This document shows positions 24,399 to 32,965 of a DNA stretch of 64,000 bases, piece after piece (the stretch's first letter is position 1; every line of letters starts with the position of its first letter). The position numbers and the translations under genes were made by a program. Origin of the DNA: CAWABB01 sp963780165 (lineage in GTDB: Bacteria > Bacteroidota > Ignavibacteria > UBA10030 > UBA6906). The notes under the pieces were generated by a model that was not told the origin of the DNA, made no database searches, and was given only the letters and a program-made list of their open reading frames with translations. Location: the NCBI GenBank assembly GCA_963780165.1, contig CAWABB010000001.1:2294001-2358000 (forward strand), given 5' to 3'.

Positions 24399-26996
24399 AT
24401 GGGTTCCGGCGATCAAAGCAGCCTCAGTGACGCTGAGCGGAAGAACCTGCTCGACGAGATCCGACGTCGGGCAGAGCAGGCCGAGACAGAGCGGCTTGAC
24501 CAGGACGAACAACTCTCATCGGAGGCGGAACCCGCGCTGTCCCCAGGCGGGGAGGCCGCGTCGAACGAGCCTGAGGCCGGACCACCCGAATCCTCGCAGA
24601 CCCCAGCAGAGCCTGTCGAAGCGCAGGCGGCCATGCCGTTTCCCCTTCCTGTTCAGGAGCCGCAGGAACCTCCCGCGAAACCGGGGGAGGTTGCGCCTGC
24701 ACCGGAGGTTTCCGAGGAACGGATCGCCATCCTCAAGGAGCGTCTCACGATCGCCATCGACCGCGGCAAAGTCGATCGGGCGTCGTCGATCCTGAACGAG
24801 CTCCGTCATCTTGTCCCTGACGATACATCGCTCCCCGATTTCGAAGTCCGTCTCAAGGCGCTGACCGTTTCGAACGCGCCTCCCGAGCCGCCGCCACCTC
24901 CGCCAGTCGCAGAAGCGCTTCCGAGTGCCCCTGCGCCGGCTCCCAAGGAGGCGGCCGGTCGCAAGTCGCGGGGTCCCTCAAAGAAGTCGCCTTCGGAGAT
25001 GCTGGAAGAAGCGTACGCTCTGTATCAGCAGGAAAAGTACGATCGCGCGCTGAAGCAGGTGGCCGAAGTCCTCACCCTTGAACCCGAGAACGAAGAAGCG
25101 ATCGGTCTTCAGGAGCAGATCGAAAAGGCGAAGCAGATTTCCGACTTGATCCGTTCGGAAGAGCAGAAGCGGAAGGCCGAAGAAGCCGCGGCCCATCCTG
25201 CGCCCGCGGCACCGCCGCCCATTCCTGCCGGGGGCGGGGACAAGGATTTCTGGGGCGCGGAGACAAAGCCTGCGCCGACGGACGGGCTCGACCTGCAGCC
25301 GGAAGAGAAGGGGCCGGTAGGTCCGCCAAAGCCGCCCGTGACGCAGCGCCTTGCGGAGCAGCTCTCCCGCGTCACGATTCCGTGGAAACCGATTGCGGCG
25401 GTCGCGCTGATTGTCCTTGCGGGAATCGTCGGGTACGTCGTGGTGGACAACATCAAGAATGCGGTCGCCCCGCCCGCGGCCTCAATCGTCGTGCTGCCGC
25501 CTTCCGTGCCCGGCGAGGAGCCGGGGACCCGCTACATTGTGGACGGATTCCTCGAGGACCTCGTCGGCGACCTTACGCTCGCGAGCGACCTGCACGTGAC
25601 AGCGGTGCCGACCGTCCTTGCGTACCGGGGATCCGCCACGCCTGCGCGCATCATTGCACGGACAGTCGGGGCGCGCTATTATCTGCAGTGGTCGATTTCG
25701 CGCGTCGGGGAGAAGCTGCTTGTGCAGACAAATCTCCACGACACCAGTGAAGCGGAAGCGGTCTGGGTGAACAGGCTCGAAGCGACGCCCCGCGAGTTGT
25801 CGGGAGCCCGGCTGGAGCTCGCGCGCGGGATCCTCGCGGCACTTGAGATGAAGCCGGACGCGGAAAACGAGGCTCTGGTGCGGCGGGTGCCGACGCGCAG
25901 CGCCGCGGCGTACGATTCCTACCTTCGTGGCCGGGAGATGGTCCGGAGATACGGTGGCGACTCGCTCGCCCTCGCGGCGGCGTTGTACGCCGATGCGGTG
26001 GCCAAGGATTCCGGCTTTGCCGACGCCCACGCAGCGCTCGGGTGGGCGACGATGCTGATCTACGAGAACTCGTCGGAGCCGCTGCCGCAGTATCTCGTAC
26101 AATCGCTCGGGTCCGTCCAGAAAGCGCTGCAGCTTGGCCTGAAGAATTCCGAAGTCTTTCGGACCTGGAGTCTGATCGAGCTCTATCGCGGGCAGAACAA
26201 CAAGGCGCTGGAGCGCGGGGAGGATGCCGCGCGCGTGGGGGCAAGTGACGCCGAGACGTGGAGGCGGCTGGCGATCATGCGACTGGCGAAGCGGGATTAC
26301 GATCGCGCGGTCGCGGCGGCCACCAGGGCTGTTGCCATTGATCCCGGCAACGAGCTTTCTCACTCCGTGCTCGGGAACGTCCATCAGTTCCTCGGGCAGT
26401 ACGTCCAGACCGGGGGAGACTCGCGGGCGTCGCTGGATGCCGCTCTCGCGGCATACGATCGGGGGCTGCGGCTGGCGGCAGACCGGAGCGCGTACGGTGC
26501 GGGGGTGTATTCAGATCTGCTTGTTTCGATCCGGCAGCCTGCGCGTGCGGAACAGTTGCTGCTCGACAGGAGCGCGCGGGTCGGGAACGATTATGTGGAA
26601 TACTACAAGCTTGCCCGCGTGAAGCAGGCTGCGGGACGTCCAAAAGACGCGTGGACGCGTGATCTGATCACCGCGCAAACACTGTTGCAGTCACGGTTGC
26701 GCCAGGTTCCTGGGGATGCATTCGCCAATGCATATCTCGCGCTGACGTACACGAGACTGGGGCAATTCAAAGAGGCTGCGGCGGCCAACCGCCGGGCGCG
26801 GGAACTCTCACCGTCAGGCACCGATGTTCAGTACCTGACTGCGCGGATGTTCGCCCTTCAGAGGGAAAAGACTCAGGCGCTTGAAGCTCTCGAAAAGGCG
26901 GTCCGGGCGCGCTACAGCCTGCCGGATCTGCTCGATATGGATCTGTACAACCTCCGTTCCGATGAGGCTTTGCTTCCTATCATTACCCACCAATAA
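24399..26996 (+). CDS. Large TPR protein with a single membrane helix and a TolB-like domain
   Basis: An 865-residue protein of unknown function. Residues 1-95 are acidic and Glu/Pro-rich; a TPR-like pair is at about 110-150 and 195-250. One membrane helix at about 331-350 is followed by a segment starting ASIVVLPP (with YIVDGFLEDLVGDL), the TolB-N/FlgO-like fold seen in CadC-type and adenylate-cyclase-associated proteins. The C-terminal half (about 500-865) is TPR repeats. The topology suggests cytoplasmic N-terminus and periplasmic TPR region. The ATG at 24399 is chosen because 24351 lies upstream of the promoter. Confidence 0.75.
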   Translation: MGSGDQSSLSDAERKNLLDEIRRRAEQAETERLDQDEQLSSEAEPALSPGGEAASNEPEAGPPESSQTPAEPVEAQAAMPFPLPVQEPQEPPAKPGEVAPAPEVSEERIAILKERLTIAIDRGKVDRASSILNELRHLVPDDTSLPDFEVRLKALTVSNAPPEPPPPPPVAEALPSAPAPAPKEAAGRKSRGPSKKSPSEMLEEAYALYQQEKYDRALKQVAEVLTLEPENEEAIGLQEQIEKAKQISDLIRSEEQKRKAEEAAAHPAPAAPPPIPAGGGDKDFWGAETKPAPTDGLDLQPEEKGPVGPPKPPVTQRLAEQLSRVTIPWKPIAAVALIVLAGIVGYVVVDNIKNAVAPPAASIVVLPPSVPGEEPGTRYIVDGFLEDLVGDLTLASDLHVTAVPTVLAYRGSATPARIIARTVGARYYLQWSISRVGEKLLVQTNLHDTSEAEAVWVNRLEATPRELSGARLELARGILAALEMKPDAENEALVRRVPTRSAAAYDSYLRGREMVRRYGGDSLALAAALYADAVAKDSGFADAHAALGWATMLIYENSSEPLPQYLVQSLGSVQKALQLGLKNSEVFRTWSLIELYRGQNNKALERGEDAARVGASDAETWRRLAIMRLAKRDYDRAVAAATRAVAIDPGNELSHSVLGNVHQFLGQYVQTGGDSRASLDAALAAYDRGLRLAADRSAYGAGVYSDLLVSIRQPARAEQLLLDRSARVGNDYVEYYKLARVKQAAGRPKDAWTRDLITAQTLLQSRLRQVPGDAFANAYLALTYTRLGQFKEAAAANRRARELSPSGTDVQYLTARMFALQREKTQALEALEKAVRARYSLPDLLDMDLYNLRSDEALLPIITHQ

Positions 26997-27003
26997 CGCA
27001 GTG

Positions 27004-27020
27004 CCAACGCCAGGCGTTGG
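27004..27020 (+). terminator. Hairpin after the TPR gene
   Basis: CCAACG-CCAGG-CGTTGG (a 17-bp odd palindrome) lies 7 bp past the stop codon and 23 bp before the next promoter. No clear T run follows. Confidence 0.4.
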
Positions 27021-27042
27021 TTCCCAGCCTGTTCCCGATTCG

Positions 27043-27071
27043 TTGACATTCCCCGCAGTATTGAATATATT
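27043..27071 (+). promoter_or_regulatory. Strong predicted promoter of the coiled-coil gene
   Basis: TTGACA and TATATT spaced by 17 bp. The predicted start near 27078 leaves only about 7 nt before the ATG at 27085, and no ribosome site is visible. Confidence 0.7.
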
Positions 27072-27084
27072 TCTGTTCTGAATC

Positions 27085-30000
27085 ATGGACGACGCGACTC
27101 GACAGGAGCGACGCAAGAAGGCCGGTGATTTCCTGAAGATGGCGGACAAGCTATACAAAGGGTCCGACCTCGACGGGGCCATGCGGCTTGTTCATGCGGC
27201 GATGGAAGCGGACCCGCAGAATCCGTACGCTGTCGCCTACAAAGAGCGCATTCTCGTCGCCATCGAGGCTCGCGACCGCAAGGCGGCGGAGCCCCAGCCC
27301 GCGAAGCCCGCACCGGCTTCGCCTGCGGCAAAGCCCACGCCGCCGCCCCCTCCCCCCGCAGCACCGACTCCGAGGACCAGCACGGCCCCCGATGCCGATC
27401 AGAATCGCCTCGATGAGGCAGAGGGGCAGCGGCGCGCCCTCGAGGACGAGGCGCGTCTGAACGCCATCGCGGAGGCAAAGCGCAAGGCGGAGCAGGAAGC
27501 ACGCCAGCGGCGCGAGGAAGAAGAACGCCACCGCGCCGAGCAGGAAGTCCGCCGCAAGCTCGAAGAAGCGCAGCGCAAGCTCGAGGAAGACCGCGCGCGC
27601 CTCGAGGAGGAGAAGGCCCGCCGGCTCAAGGAAGAAGAGGCCCGCAAGAAAGAGGATGCGGCGCGCCGCGAGCGCGAGGAGAAGGAGCGGCTGCGCCTGG
27701 AGGAGTTGACGCGCCAGAAGGCCGCCGAAGAAGCCCGGCGTGCCCTGGAAGAGGAGCGGAAGCGGCTGGAGGAAGAGACCGCGAAGAAGCTCGAAGCCGA
27801 ACGGAAGCGGTACGAAGAGGAGATGCGGGCCCGCCTCGAAGAGGAACGGCGTAAGACGGAGGAGCAGGCCCGCAAGGAGCAAGCAGCAACCGAAGCCCGC
27901 CGGAAAGAAGAAGAGAAGCGGCTCAAGGAAATCGAAAAAGAAACCCTCAAGCGACTCGAAGCCGAGAAGAAACGCATCGAGGAAGAGCTTGAGGCCCGCG
28001 CCCTCGAGGAGCGGGGGAAGTTCGAAGAGATGAAGAGGGCCGAGCAGACAGCCGCCGAGGCCCGTGCGCTCGAGGAGCGCAAGAAATTCGAAGAGATGAG
28101 GAGGGCCGAGCAGGCAGCCGCCGAGGCCCGTGCGCTCGAGGAGCGCAAGAAATTCGAAGAGATGAGAAGGGCCGAACAGGAGGCCGCCGAGGCGCGCCGG
28201 CACGACGAGGAAGCTCGCCTGCGGCAGCTTGAGCTCGAAGCTCAGAGAAGACTCGAAGAAGTCATCCGCAAGGAACAGCAGTCAGCGGAAATGCTGCGCC
28301 AGGCGGAGGAAGAGAAGATCCGCCGTCTGGAGGAGGACTCCCAGGAGAAGCTGGCCGAGCTCCGCCGAAAAGAAGCGGAAGCGGCCGAGGCAATGCGCCT
28401 CACGGAAGAGAAGCGGACCCAGGAGCTGGAGCAGGTGAAGCTGCGCCTCGAGGAACAGCGTCGCCAGCTGGAGGAAGAGACAGAGCGGAGACTTGCGGTC
28501 GAGCGCGAGCGCCTTGAAGAGCTGAAGCGCCAGGAGGCGGATGAGGCCCGACGCAAGGCCGAGGAAGAGGTGCGGCTCCAGCTCGAATCGGAAATCCGGG
28601 TGAAACTCGATGCCGAACGGCGGGAGCTGGAGGAGCGTCTGCGGGCCGAGCAAGAGGCTTCAGAGGCCCGTGCTCTCGAGGAGCGCAAGAAGTTCGAAGA
28701 GATGAAGCGGGCCGAGCAGGAGGCTGCCGAGGCTCGTGCCCTCGAGGAGCGCAAGAAGTTCGAAGAGATGAAGCGGGCCGAGCAGGAGGCTTCAGAGGCC
28801 CGTGCTCTCGAGGAGCACAAGAAGTTTGAAGAGATGAAGCGGGCCGAGCAGGAGGCTGCCGAAACGCGCCGGCGGGAGCAAGAACAGCGGCTGCGCGAGG
28901 TGGAGGACGAGCTCATGCGCCGCCTCGAAGAGGAACGCGCACGCCTCGTGCAGGAAAAGGCGCGGCTCGAAGAAGAAGCGAAATCGAAACTGGCGGAAGA
29001 AAAGCGCCGCATCGACGAGCAGCGGAAGAAGGAGCAGTACGAACTCCTGGAAGCGCGCCGTCAGGCCGAGGAGCTCGCCCGACGCCAGATCGAGGAAGAA
29101 TACAGCCGGAAGCTGGCCGAAGAGCAGGAAAAGCTGGCGAACGAGCAACGGCGGATCTTCGAGCGGGAACGCATGAAGATCGAGGAAGAGGCGTACCGGA
29201 AAGCCGACGAAGAGAAGCAGCGACAGATCGCGAAAGAGGAGGTAGAAGCCGAGCAGGATCAGACCCGGCGCGCCGTCGAAGACCTCGAGCGGGAGCGACA
29301 GCAGGAAGAACAGCGACGCCACGACGAACAAGAGCGGCACCAGTATGAAGAGGCGGTCCGTCAGGCCATCGAAGAAGGGCGCCGCCTGGCCCAGGAAAAG
29401 AAGGTGGCCGGATACCTCGCGCGAGCATCGGAGCTCGTGACGGACGCCAAGTTCGATGAGGCGCTCAAAGAGGTGACCAAGGTCTTCCGCATCGACCCCT
29501 CCAATCAGGCTGCCCGCGATTTCGAGCAGACCGTCTACGCGGCACGCGAAGACTATCAGCGGAAACAGGAGGAAGCCCGGCGACTCCAGGACGACCAGCG
29601 CGTGCGGGTCGAAGAGCTGCAGCGCAAGCTCGAAGAGCAGGCGCGGCTGGAGGAAGAGGAACAGCGACGCCTGGCCATCCGCGAGGCGAAGATCGCGGGC
29701 TGCCTCCAGAAGGCTCGGGAATTCGTCCGGGAGAATGCCTACGATAAGGCTCTCAACGAAATCGAGACCGTCTATGGCCTCGATCCGGGACACGCGGAAG
29801 CGCAGGAGCTCGAGCGCAAGATCCTGGAAGCGCAGCTCAAGGAGAGCCAGCTGATGCAGGTCACCGTGAAGCGCTCGCGCGAAGAAGAGGCGTGGAGGTC
29901 TGAGGAGGCGCACAAGGCCGAGGTCGCGCGCGAAGGGCGCGAGGCCCTCAGGAAGGAAACCGCAGAGACGTACCGCGGCATGCTCAAGCAGGCCTGGGTG

Positions 30001-30270
30001 GACGGCCAGCCCACGAGCGAGGAAAAGGCGATGCTGGAGGTGGTCCGTTTGTCGCTTGGCATCCCCGAGGGCGAGCACGCGATCATCGAGCGCGAGGTCC
30101 AGATCGAGACCTACACCGAGGCGCTCCTCTCGGCGTTCCGCTCAGGCGTCCTGACGCGCGAGGACAAAAGGACGCAGGAGAACATCCGTCAGCTGTACGG
30201 CGTCACCAAGGAAGACCATCTTGTGATTGAAGCTGGCATCATGAAAGACCTCCGCCAGAGCGGCGGATGA
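27085..30270 (+). CDS. Giant Glu/Arg-rich coiled-coil protein with TPR-like ends
   Basis: A 1061-residue protein. Residues 1-70 form a TPR-like pair (YKGSDLDGAMRLVHAAMEAD), about 75-100 is Pro/Ala-rich, and about 105-770 is an almost uninterrupted charged helix of heptads rich in Glu, Arg, Lys and Ala. It contains two blocks of three 22-residue repeats. Residues about 775-920 hold two further TPR-like units (ALKEVTKVFRIDPSN and ALNEIETVYGLDPGH). The last 100 residues carry two diverged copies of a helical module (QAWVDGQPTSEEKAMLE and SAFRSGVLTREDKRTQE). No signal peptide. It may be a cytoplasmic scaffold or filament. pfkA follows 22 bp downstream. Confidence 0.8.
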   Translation: MDDATRQERRKKAGDFLKMADKLYKGSDLDGAMRLVHAAMEADPQNPYAVAYKERILVAIEARDRKAAEPQPAKPAPASPAAKPTPPPPPPAAPTPRTSTAPDADQNRLDEAEGQRRALEDEARLNAIAEAKRKAEQEARQRREEEERHRAEQEVRRKLEEAQRKLEEDRARLEEEKARRLKEEEARKKEDAARREREEKERLRLEELTRQKAAEEARRALEEERKRLEEETAKKLEAERKRYEEEMRARLEEERRKTEEQARKEQAATEARRKEEEKRLKEIEKETLKRLEAEKKRIEEELEARALEERGKFEEMKRAEQTAAEARALEERKKFEEMRRAEQAAAEARALEERKKFEEMRRAEQEAAEARRHDEEARLRQLELEAQRRLEEVIRKEQQSAEMLRQAEEEKIRRLEEDSQEKLAELRRKEAEAAEAMRLTEEKRTQELEQVKLRLEEQRRQLEEETERRLAVERERLEELKRQEADEARRKAEEEVRLQLESEIRVKLDAERRELEERLRAEQEASEARALEERKKFEEMKRAEQEAAEARALEERKKFEEMKRAEQEASEARALEEHKKFEEMKRAEQEAAETRRREQEQRLREVEDELMRRLEEERARLVQEKARLEEEAKSKLAEEKRRIDEQRKKEQYELLEARRQAEELARRQIEEEYSRKLAEEQEKLANEQRRIFERERMKIEEEAYRKADEEKQRQIAKEEVEAEQDQTRRAVEDLERERQQEEQRRHDEQERHQYEEAVRQAIEEGRRLAQEKKVAGYLARASELVTDAKFDEALKEVTKVFRIDPSNQAARDFEQTVYAAREDYQRKQEEARRLQDDQRVRVEELQRKLEEQARLEEEEQRRLAIREAKIAGCLQKAREFVRENAYDKALNEIETVYGLDPGHAEAQELERKILEAQLKESQLMQVTVKRSREEEAWRSEEAHKAEVAREGREALRKETAETYRGMLKQAWVDGQPTSEEKAMLEVVRLSLGIPEGEHAIIEREVQIETYTEALLSAFRSGVLTREDKRTQENIRQLYGVTKEDHLVIEAGIMKDLRQSGG
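27991..28188 (+). repeat. Three tandem 66-bp coding repeats, block 1
   Basis: Copies begin at 27991, 28057 and 28123. Each encodes a 22-residue unit of the form EARALEERKKFEEMRRAEQ plus three residues. Differences are confined to a few codons. Confidence 0.9.
28663..28860 (+). repeat. Three tandem 66-bp coding repeats, block 2
   Basis: Copies begin at 28663, 28729 and 28795 and encode the same 22-residue unit (EARALEERKKFEEMKRAEQ plus three). The nucleotide identity with block 1, about 470 bp upstream, is high, so the two blocks probably arose by duplication within the gene. Confidence 0.9.
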
Positions 30271-30292
30271 TGGACATCGACACCGAAAGCAT

Positions 30293-31378
30293 ATGGCATT
30301 GAAACGTATCGGCATCCTCACAGGCGGCGGCGATTGCCCCGGACTGAACGCCGTGATCCGGAGCGTCGCAAAGCCGGCCATGGCACATTTCAATTCGACC
30401 GTCATCGGCATCATCGACGGCTTTGAAGGGCTGGTGGAAGGGAGGGCCCGCGAGCTGACGCCGCTGGACGTCAGCGGGATCATCCATCAGGGCGGCACGA
30501 TCCTCGGCACGTCCAACAAAGGCGACCCGTTTCATTTCCCGATGGGGGAGCGGACCAACATCAAAATCGTAGACGCGTCGGACCAGGTCCTGAACACGTA
30601 CCGCAACCTCAAGCTGGACGTCCTGATCGCGATCGGCGGGGATGGCACGATGACCATCGCCAACAAGCTCTCCGGCATGGGCTTGAACGTGATCGGCGTT
30701 CCGAAGACGATCGACAACGACCTCGAGGCAACGGACATCACATTCGGTCACGATTCGGCGCGCGCTGTGGCAACCGAAGCGCTCGACCGGCTCTCGACTA
30801 CCGCCTCCGCGCATCACCGCGTCATGGTGATGGAAACGATGGGGCGATACGCGGGGTGGATCGCGCTCGGCGCAGGAGTGGCGGCCGGGGCGGATATCAT
30901 CCTGATTCCCGAGATCCCGTTTTCGTGGGACAAGGTATATGAGTCCGTGCTGAAGCGGAGCAAGGGCGCGAAGTTCAGCATCGTCTGCGTCGCGGAGGGG
31001 GCAAAGCCAGCGGGAGGTGACATCTCGGTCAAGGAGATGGACAAGAAACGCACGGATCCCGTGCGCCTAGGCGGAATCGGCGAGCTCATCGCGAAGAACA
31101 TAGAGGATGAGACCGGCCAGGAGACGCGCGTCACCGTCCTCGGGCACATTCAGCGCGGCGGCAGCCCTACTGCGTTCGATAGGATCCTTGCGACACGGTT
31201 TGGCGCGGTCGCGCTCCAGTCTGCGTCCAGGGGTGAGTTCGGGGTCATGACCAGCCTCGACCGGAACCAGGTGGTGACCGTGCCGCTGAAGACCGCGATC
31301 GGAAGACAGCGGCTCGTGCCGCCCGATTCGCAGCTCGTGTTCGTCGCGCGCGCGGTCGGCGCGGTATTCGGAGACTGA
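30293..31378 (+). CDS. pfkA: 6-phosphofructokinase, mixed-substrate group III type
   Basis: A 361-residue phosphofructokinase making fructose 1,6-bisphosphate. It has GILTGGGDCPGLNA at the start, GGDGT at 115-119, PKTIDND at 137-143 (catalytic Asp), METMGRYAGW and LGHIQRGGSPTAFDR. The pair Gly118 and Lys138 corresponds to E. coli G104 and G124. PPi-dependent enzymes have Asp and Lys there, and classic ATP enzymes have Gly and Gly. The Gly/Lys combination is that of ATP-using group III enzymes such as Streptomyces PFK. Probably cotranscribed with the coiled-coil gene. Confidence 0.94.
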   Translation: MALKRIGILTGGGDCPGLNAVIRSVAKPAMAHFNSTVIGIIDGFEGLVEGRARELTPLDVSGIIHQGGTILGTSNKGDPFHFPMGERTNIKIVDASDQVLNTYRNLKLDVLIAIGGDGTMTIANKLSGMGLNVIGVPKTIDNDLEATDITFGHDSARAVATEALDRLSTTASAHHRVMVMETMGRYAGWIALGAGVAAGADIILIPEIPFSWDKVYESVLKRSKGAKFSIVCVAEGAKPAGGDISVKEMDKKRTDPVRLGGIGELIAKNIEDETGQETRVTVLGHIQRGGSPTAFDRILATRFGAVALQSASRGEFGVMTSLDRNQVVTVPLKTAIGRQRLVPPDSQLVFVARAVGAVFGD

Positions 31379-31379
31379 A

Positions 31380-32783
31380 TCAGTCCCGTTCCCCGAGCCC
31401 ACGCTCCTTCATCATCGCTTCAATGGCCTCCACTGTACGCGGCACGGAAGCCGAAAGGTTTCGAGCACCGGTGTCCGTAACGAGCATGTCGTCCTCGATG
31501 CGGACACCGATGTGCATATAGGGGGCCAGCAGCGACTGTCGCTGCGTGATCTCCTCCTCGCTGTACCCCGCTCCCTTCATCGCTTCGAATACGTGCGGTC
31601 GCACGTACACCCCGGGTTCTACCGTCAGCACCATCCCCGGCCTCAGCACGATCGATGAGTCCCCCCGCACGTATCCGCCGACATCGTGCACTTCAAGTCC
31701 GATCCAGTGGCCATACCCGTGCAGCGTGAATATATGGCGATCCGCCGCCGACTTGATGAACCCTAATCGCAGCAGCCCGTCGGCGAGCACGGTGTCGATG
31801 GCGCTCTCGATGTCTCGGTATCGCCCGCCCGGGCGGATGGCCGCGATACCCGCCTCCTGCGCCGCCAGCACAAGTGCATACAGCGTCCGCTGCTCCTTGC
31901 TGAAGCGCCCGTTCACCGGCACGGTGCGCGTGATGTCGGCGGAATAGTATCCGTACTCGGCGGCACAATCCATCACGACGATGTCGCCGTCTTCCATCCG
32001 GCGTCTGTTTGCGTCGTAGTGGGGTATCGAGCTGTTGGGGCCCGAGCCGATAATGCACGGAAAGCCGTTGCGTGGCGAGCCGAGTCGCCGGTACGTGTAC
32101 TCGAAGACCGCCTGGACTTCGTACTCGAATATGCCCGGCCGGATGGCCCGCATGGCTTCGGCGTGGGCCTGCGCGGAAATGTCGATGGCACGTTGCAGCC
32201 CGGCAGTGAAGTCGTCGTCGCTCTTGATCAGCCGCATCTCCGCCAGGATCGGCGCGGGATCCACGATGGGGGTGATGTTGGCGCTGCGCATGATGGTCGC
32301 CGCCTTCGTGATCACCGCGTCGATCTCAGGGTTGATGCCGAAGGTATAATAGAGGGTCCTGTCCTTGCCCAGGTATCCCCAGATTGCCCGCTCGAAACTA
32401 CTCGACGGCATCGCTGTATCTGCGCGAAACGCCTTCATCGCGCCATCCACTCCGGCCCGTCCCCCTGCGTACCCTTCCTCATGCTCATCTCGTGGCCGCA
32501 CGAACAGCGTGTACTTCTTCCGGGCAGAGGAAGGGTTCAGCACGACCACGGCCTCCTGTTCTTCAAATCCGGTCAGATAGTAGACATTGCTTTCCTGCCG
32601 GTATTCGTATTCGACATCCAGGTTGCGCATGTGCGTGGGAGCGCCAGGGAAGATGGCGATCGATCCCCGGGGCAGCTTCTCCATGAACGCGGTTCTGCGG
32701 CGGGCAAAAATCTCCTGGTCTGGTTGGGCGAATGCCAGAAGCGGTGAAGAGCACAGCACGGCAAGCAGGGCCAATCGTTTCAT
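31380..32783 (-). CDS. Exported Xaa-Pro aminopeptidase (M24B)
   Basis: A 467-residue M24 metallopeptidase preceded by a signal peptide (MKRLALLAVLCSSPLLAFAQ), so it acts outside the cytoplasm. The N-terminal domain has PTHMRNLDVEYEYRQESNVYYLTG, and the catalytic pita-bread domain has the metal ligands in VVMDCAAEYGYYSADITRT, LHGYGHWIGLEVHDVG, VLTVEPGVYV and a final Glu in VRIEDDMLVT. It removes N-terminal residues before proline. The ATG at 32783 overlaps the stop of the preceding 61-residue ORF by 4 bp, supporting this start and coupling. Confidence 0.93.
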   Translation of the reverse strand: MKRLALLAVLCSSPLLAFAQPDQEIFARRRTAFMEKLPRGSIAIFPGAPTHMRNLDVEYEYRQESNVYYLTGFEEQEAVVVLNPSSARKKYTLFVRPRDEHEEGYAGGRAGVDGAMKAFRADTAMPSSSFERAIWGYLGKDRTLYYTFGINPEIDAVITKAATIMRSANITPIVDPAPILAEMRLIKSDDDFTAGLQRAIDISAQAHAEAMRAIRPGIFEYEVQAVFEYTYRRLGSPRNGFPCIIGSGPNSSIPHYDANRRRMEDGDIVVMDCAAEYGYYSADITRTVPVNGRFSKEQRTLYALVLAAQEAGIAAIRPGGRYRDIESAIDTVLADGLLRLGFIKSAADRHIFTLHGYGHWIGLEVHDVGGYVRGDSSIVLRPGMVLTVEPGVYVRPHVFEAMKGAGYSEEEITQRQSLLAPYMHIGVRIEDDMLVTDTGARNLSASVPRTVEAIEAMMKERGLGERD

Positions 32784-32965
32784 GGTGATCGTGTCCCTTC
32801 TGGGAGAAGATGCGCGATGATCGTCTGTGCGTCGTCGAGCGGAGGTCCAGGAATGGAAACGTGAAATCCCCGGTGACTTTCGCCGTGAGGCGATGGGCTG
32901 CAAGCCGCACTGCGCGCGGTCGCGAGCTCAGTCTCGATCAGTCGGCGTGTCCGCTCGCGGGTCAT
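32780..32965 (-). CDS. Small hypothetical protein, 61 residues, coupled on both sides
   Basis: A 61-codon frame starting MTRERTRRLIETELATARSA. The basic helical N-terminus is followed by a Ser/His/Gly-rich centre and the end VSIPGPPLDDAQTIIAHLLP. Its ATG overlaps the stop of the upstream glycosylase gene as ATGA, and its own TGA overlaps the ATG of the peptidase gene as ATGA. Two such exact overlaps are improbable by chance and argue for a translated gene. No family is recognised. It also fills an otherwise empty 178-bp gap. Confidence 0.6.
   Translation of the reverse strand: MTRERTRRLIETELATARSAACSPSPHGESHRGFHVSIPGPPLDDAQTIIAHLLPEGTRSP

Noticed and set aside
28242..30078. Very long open frames on the minus strand inside the coiled-coil gene
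   Set aside because: They are shadows of the Glu/Lys/Arg-rich codons; the antisense products are low-complexity Ser/Arg or Leu/Phe runs without domains.
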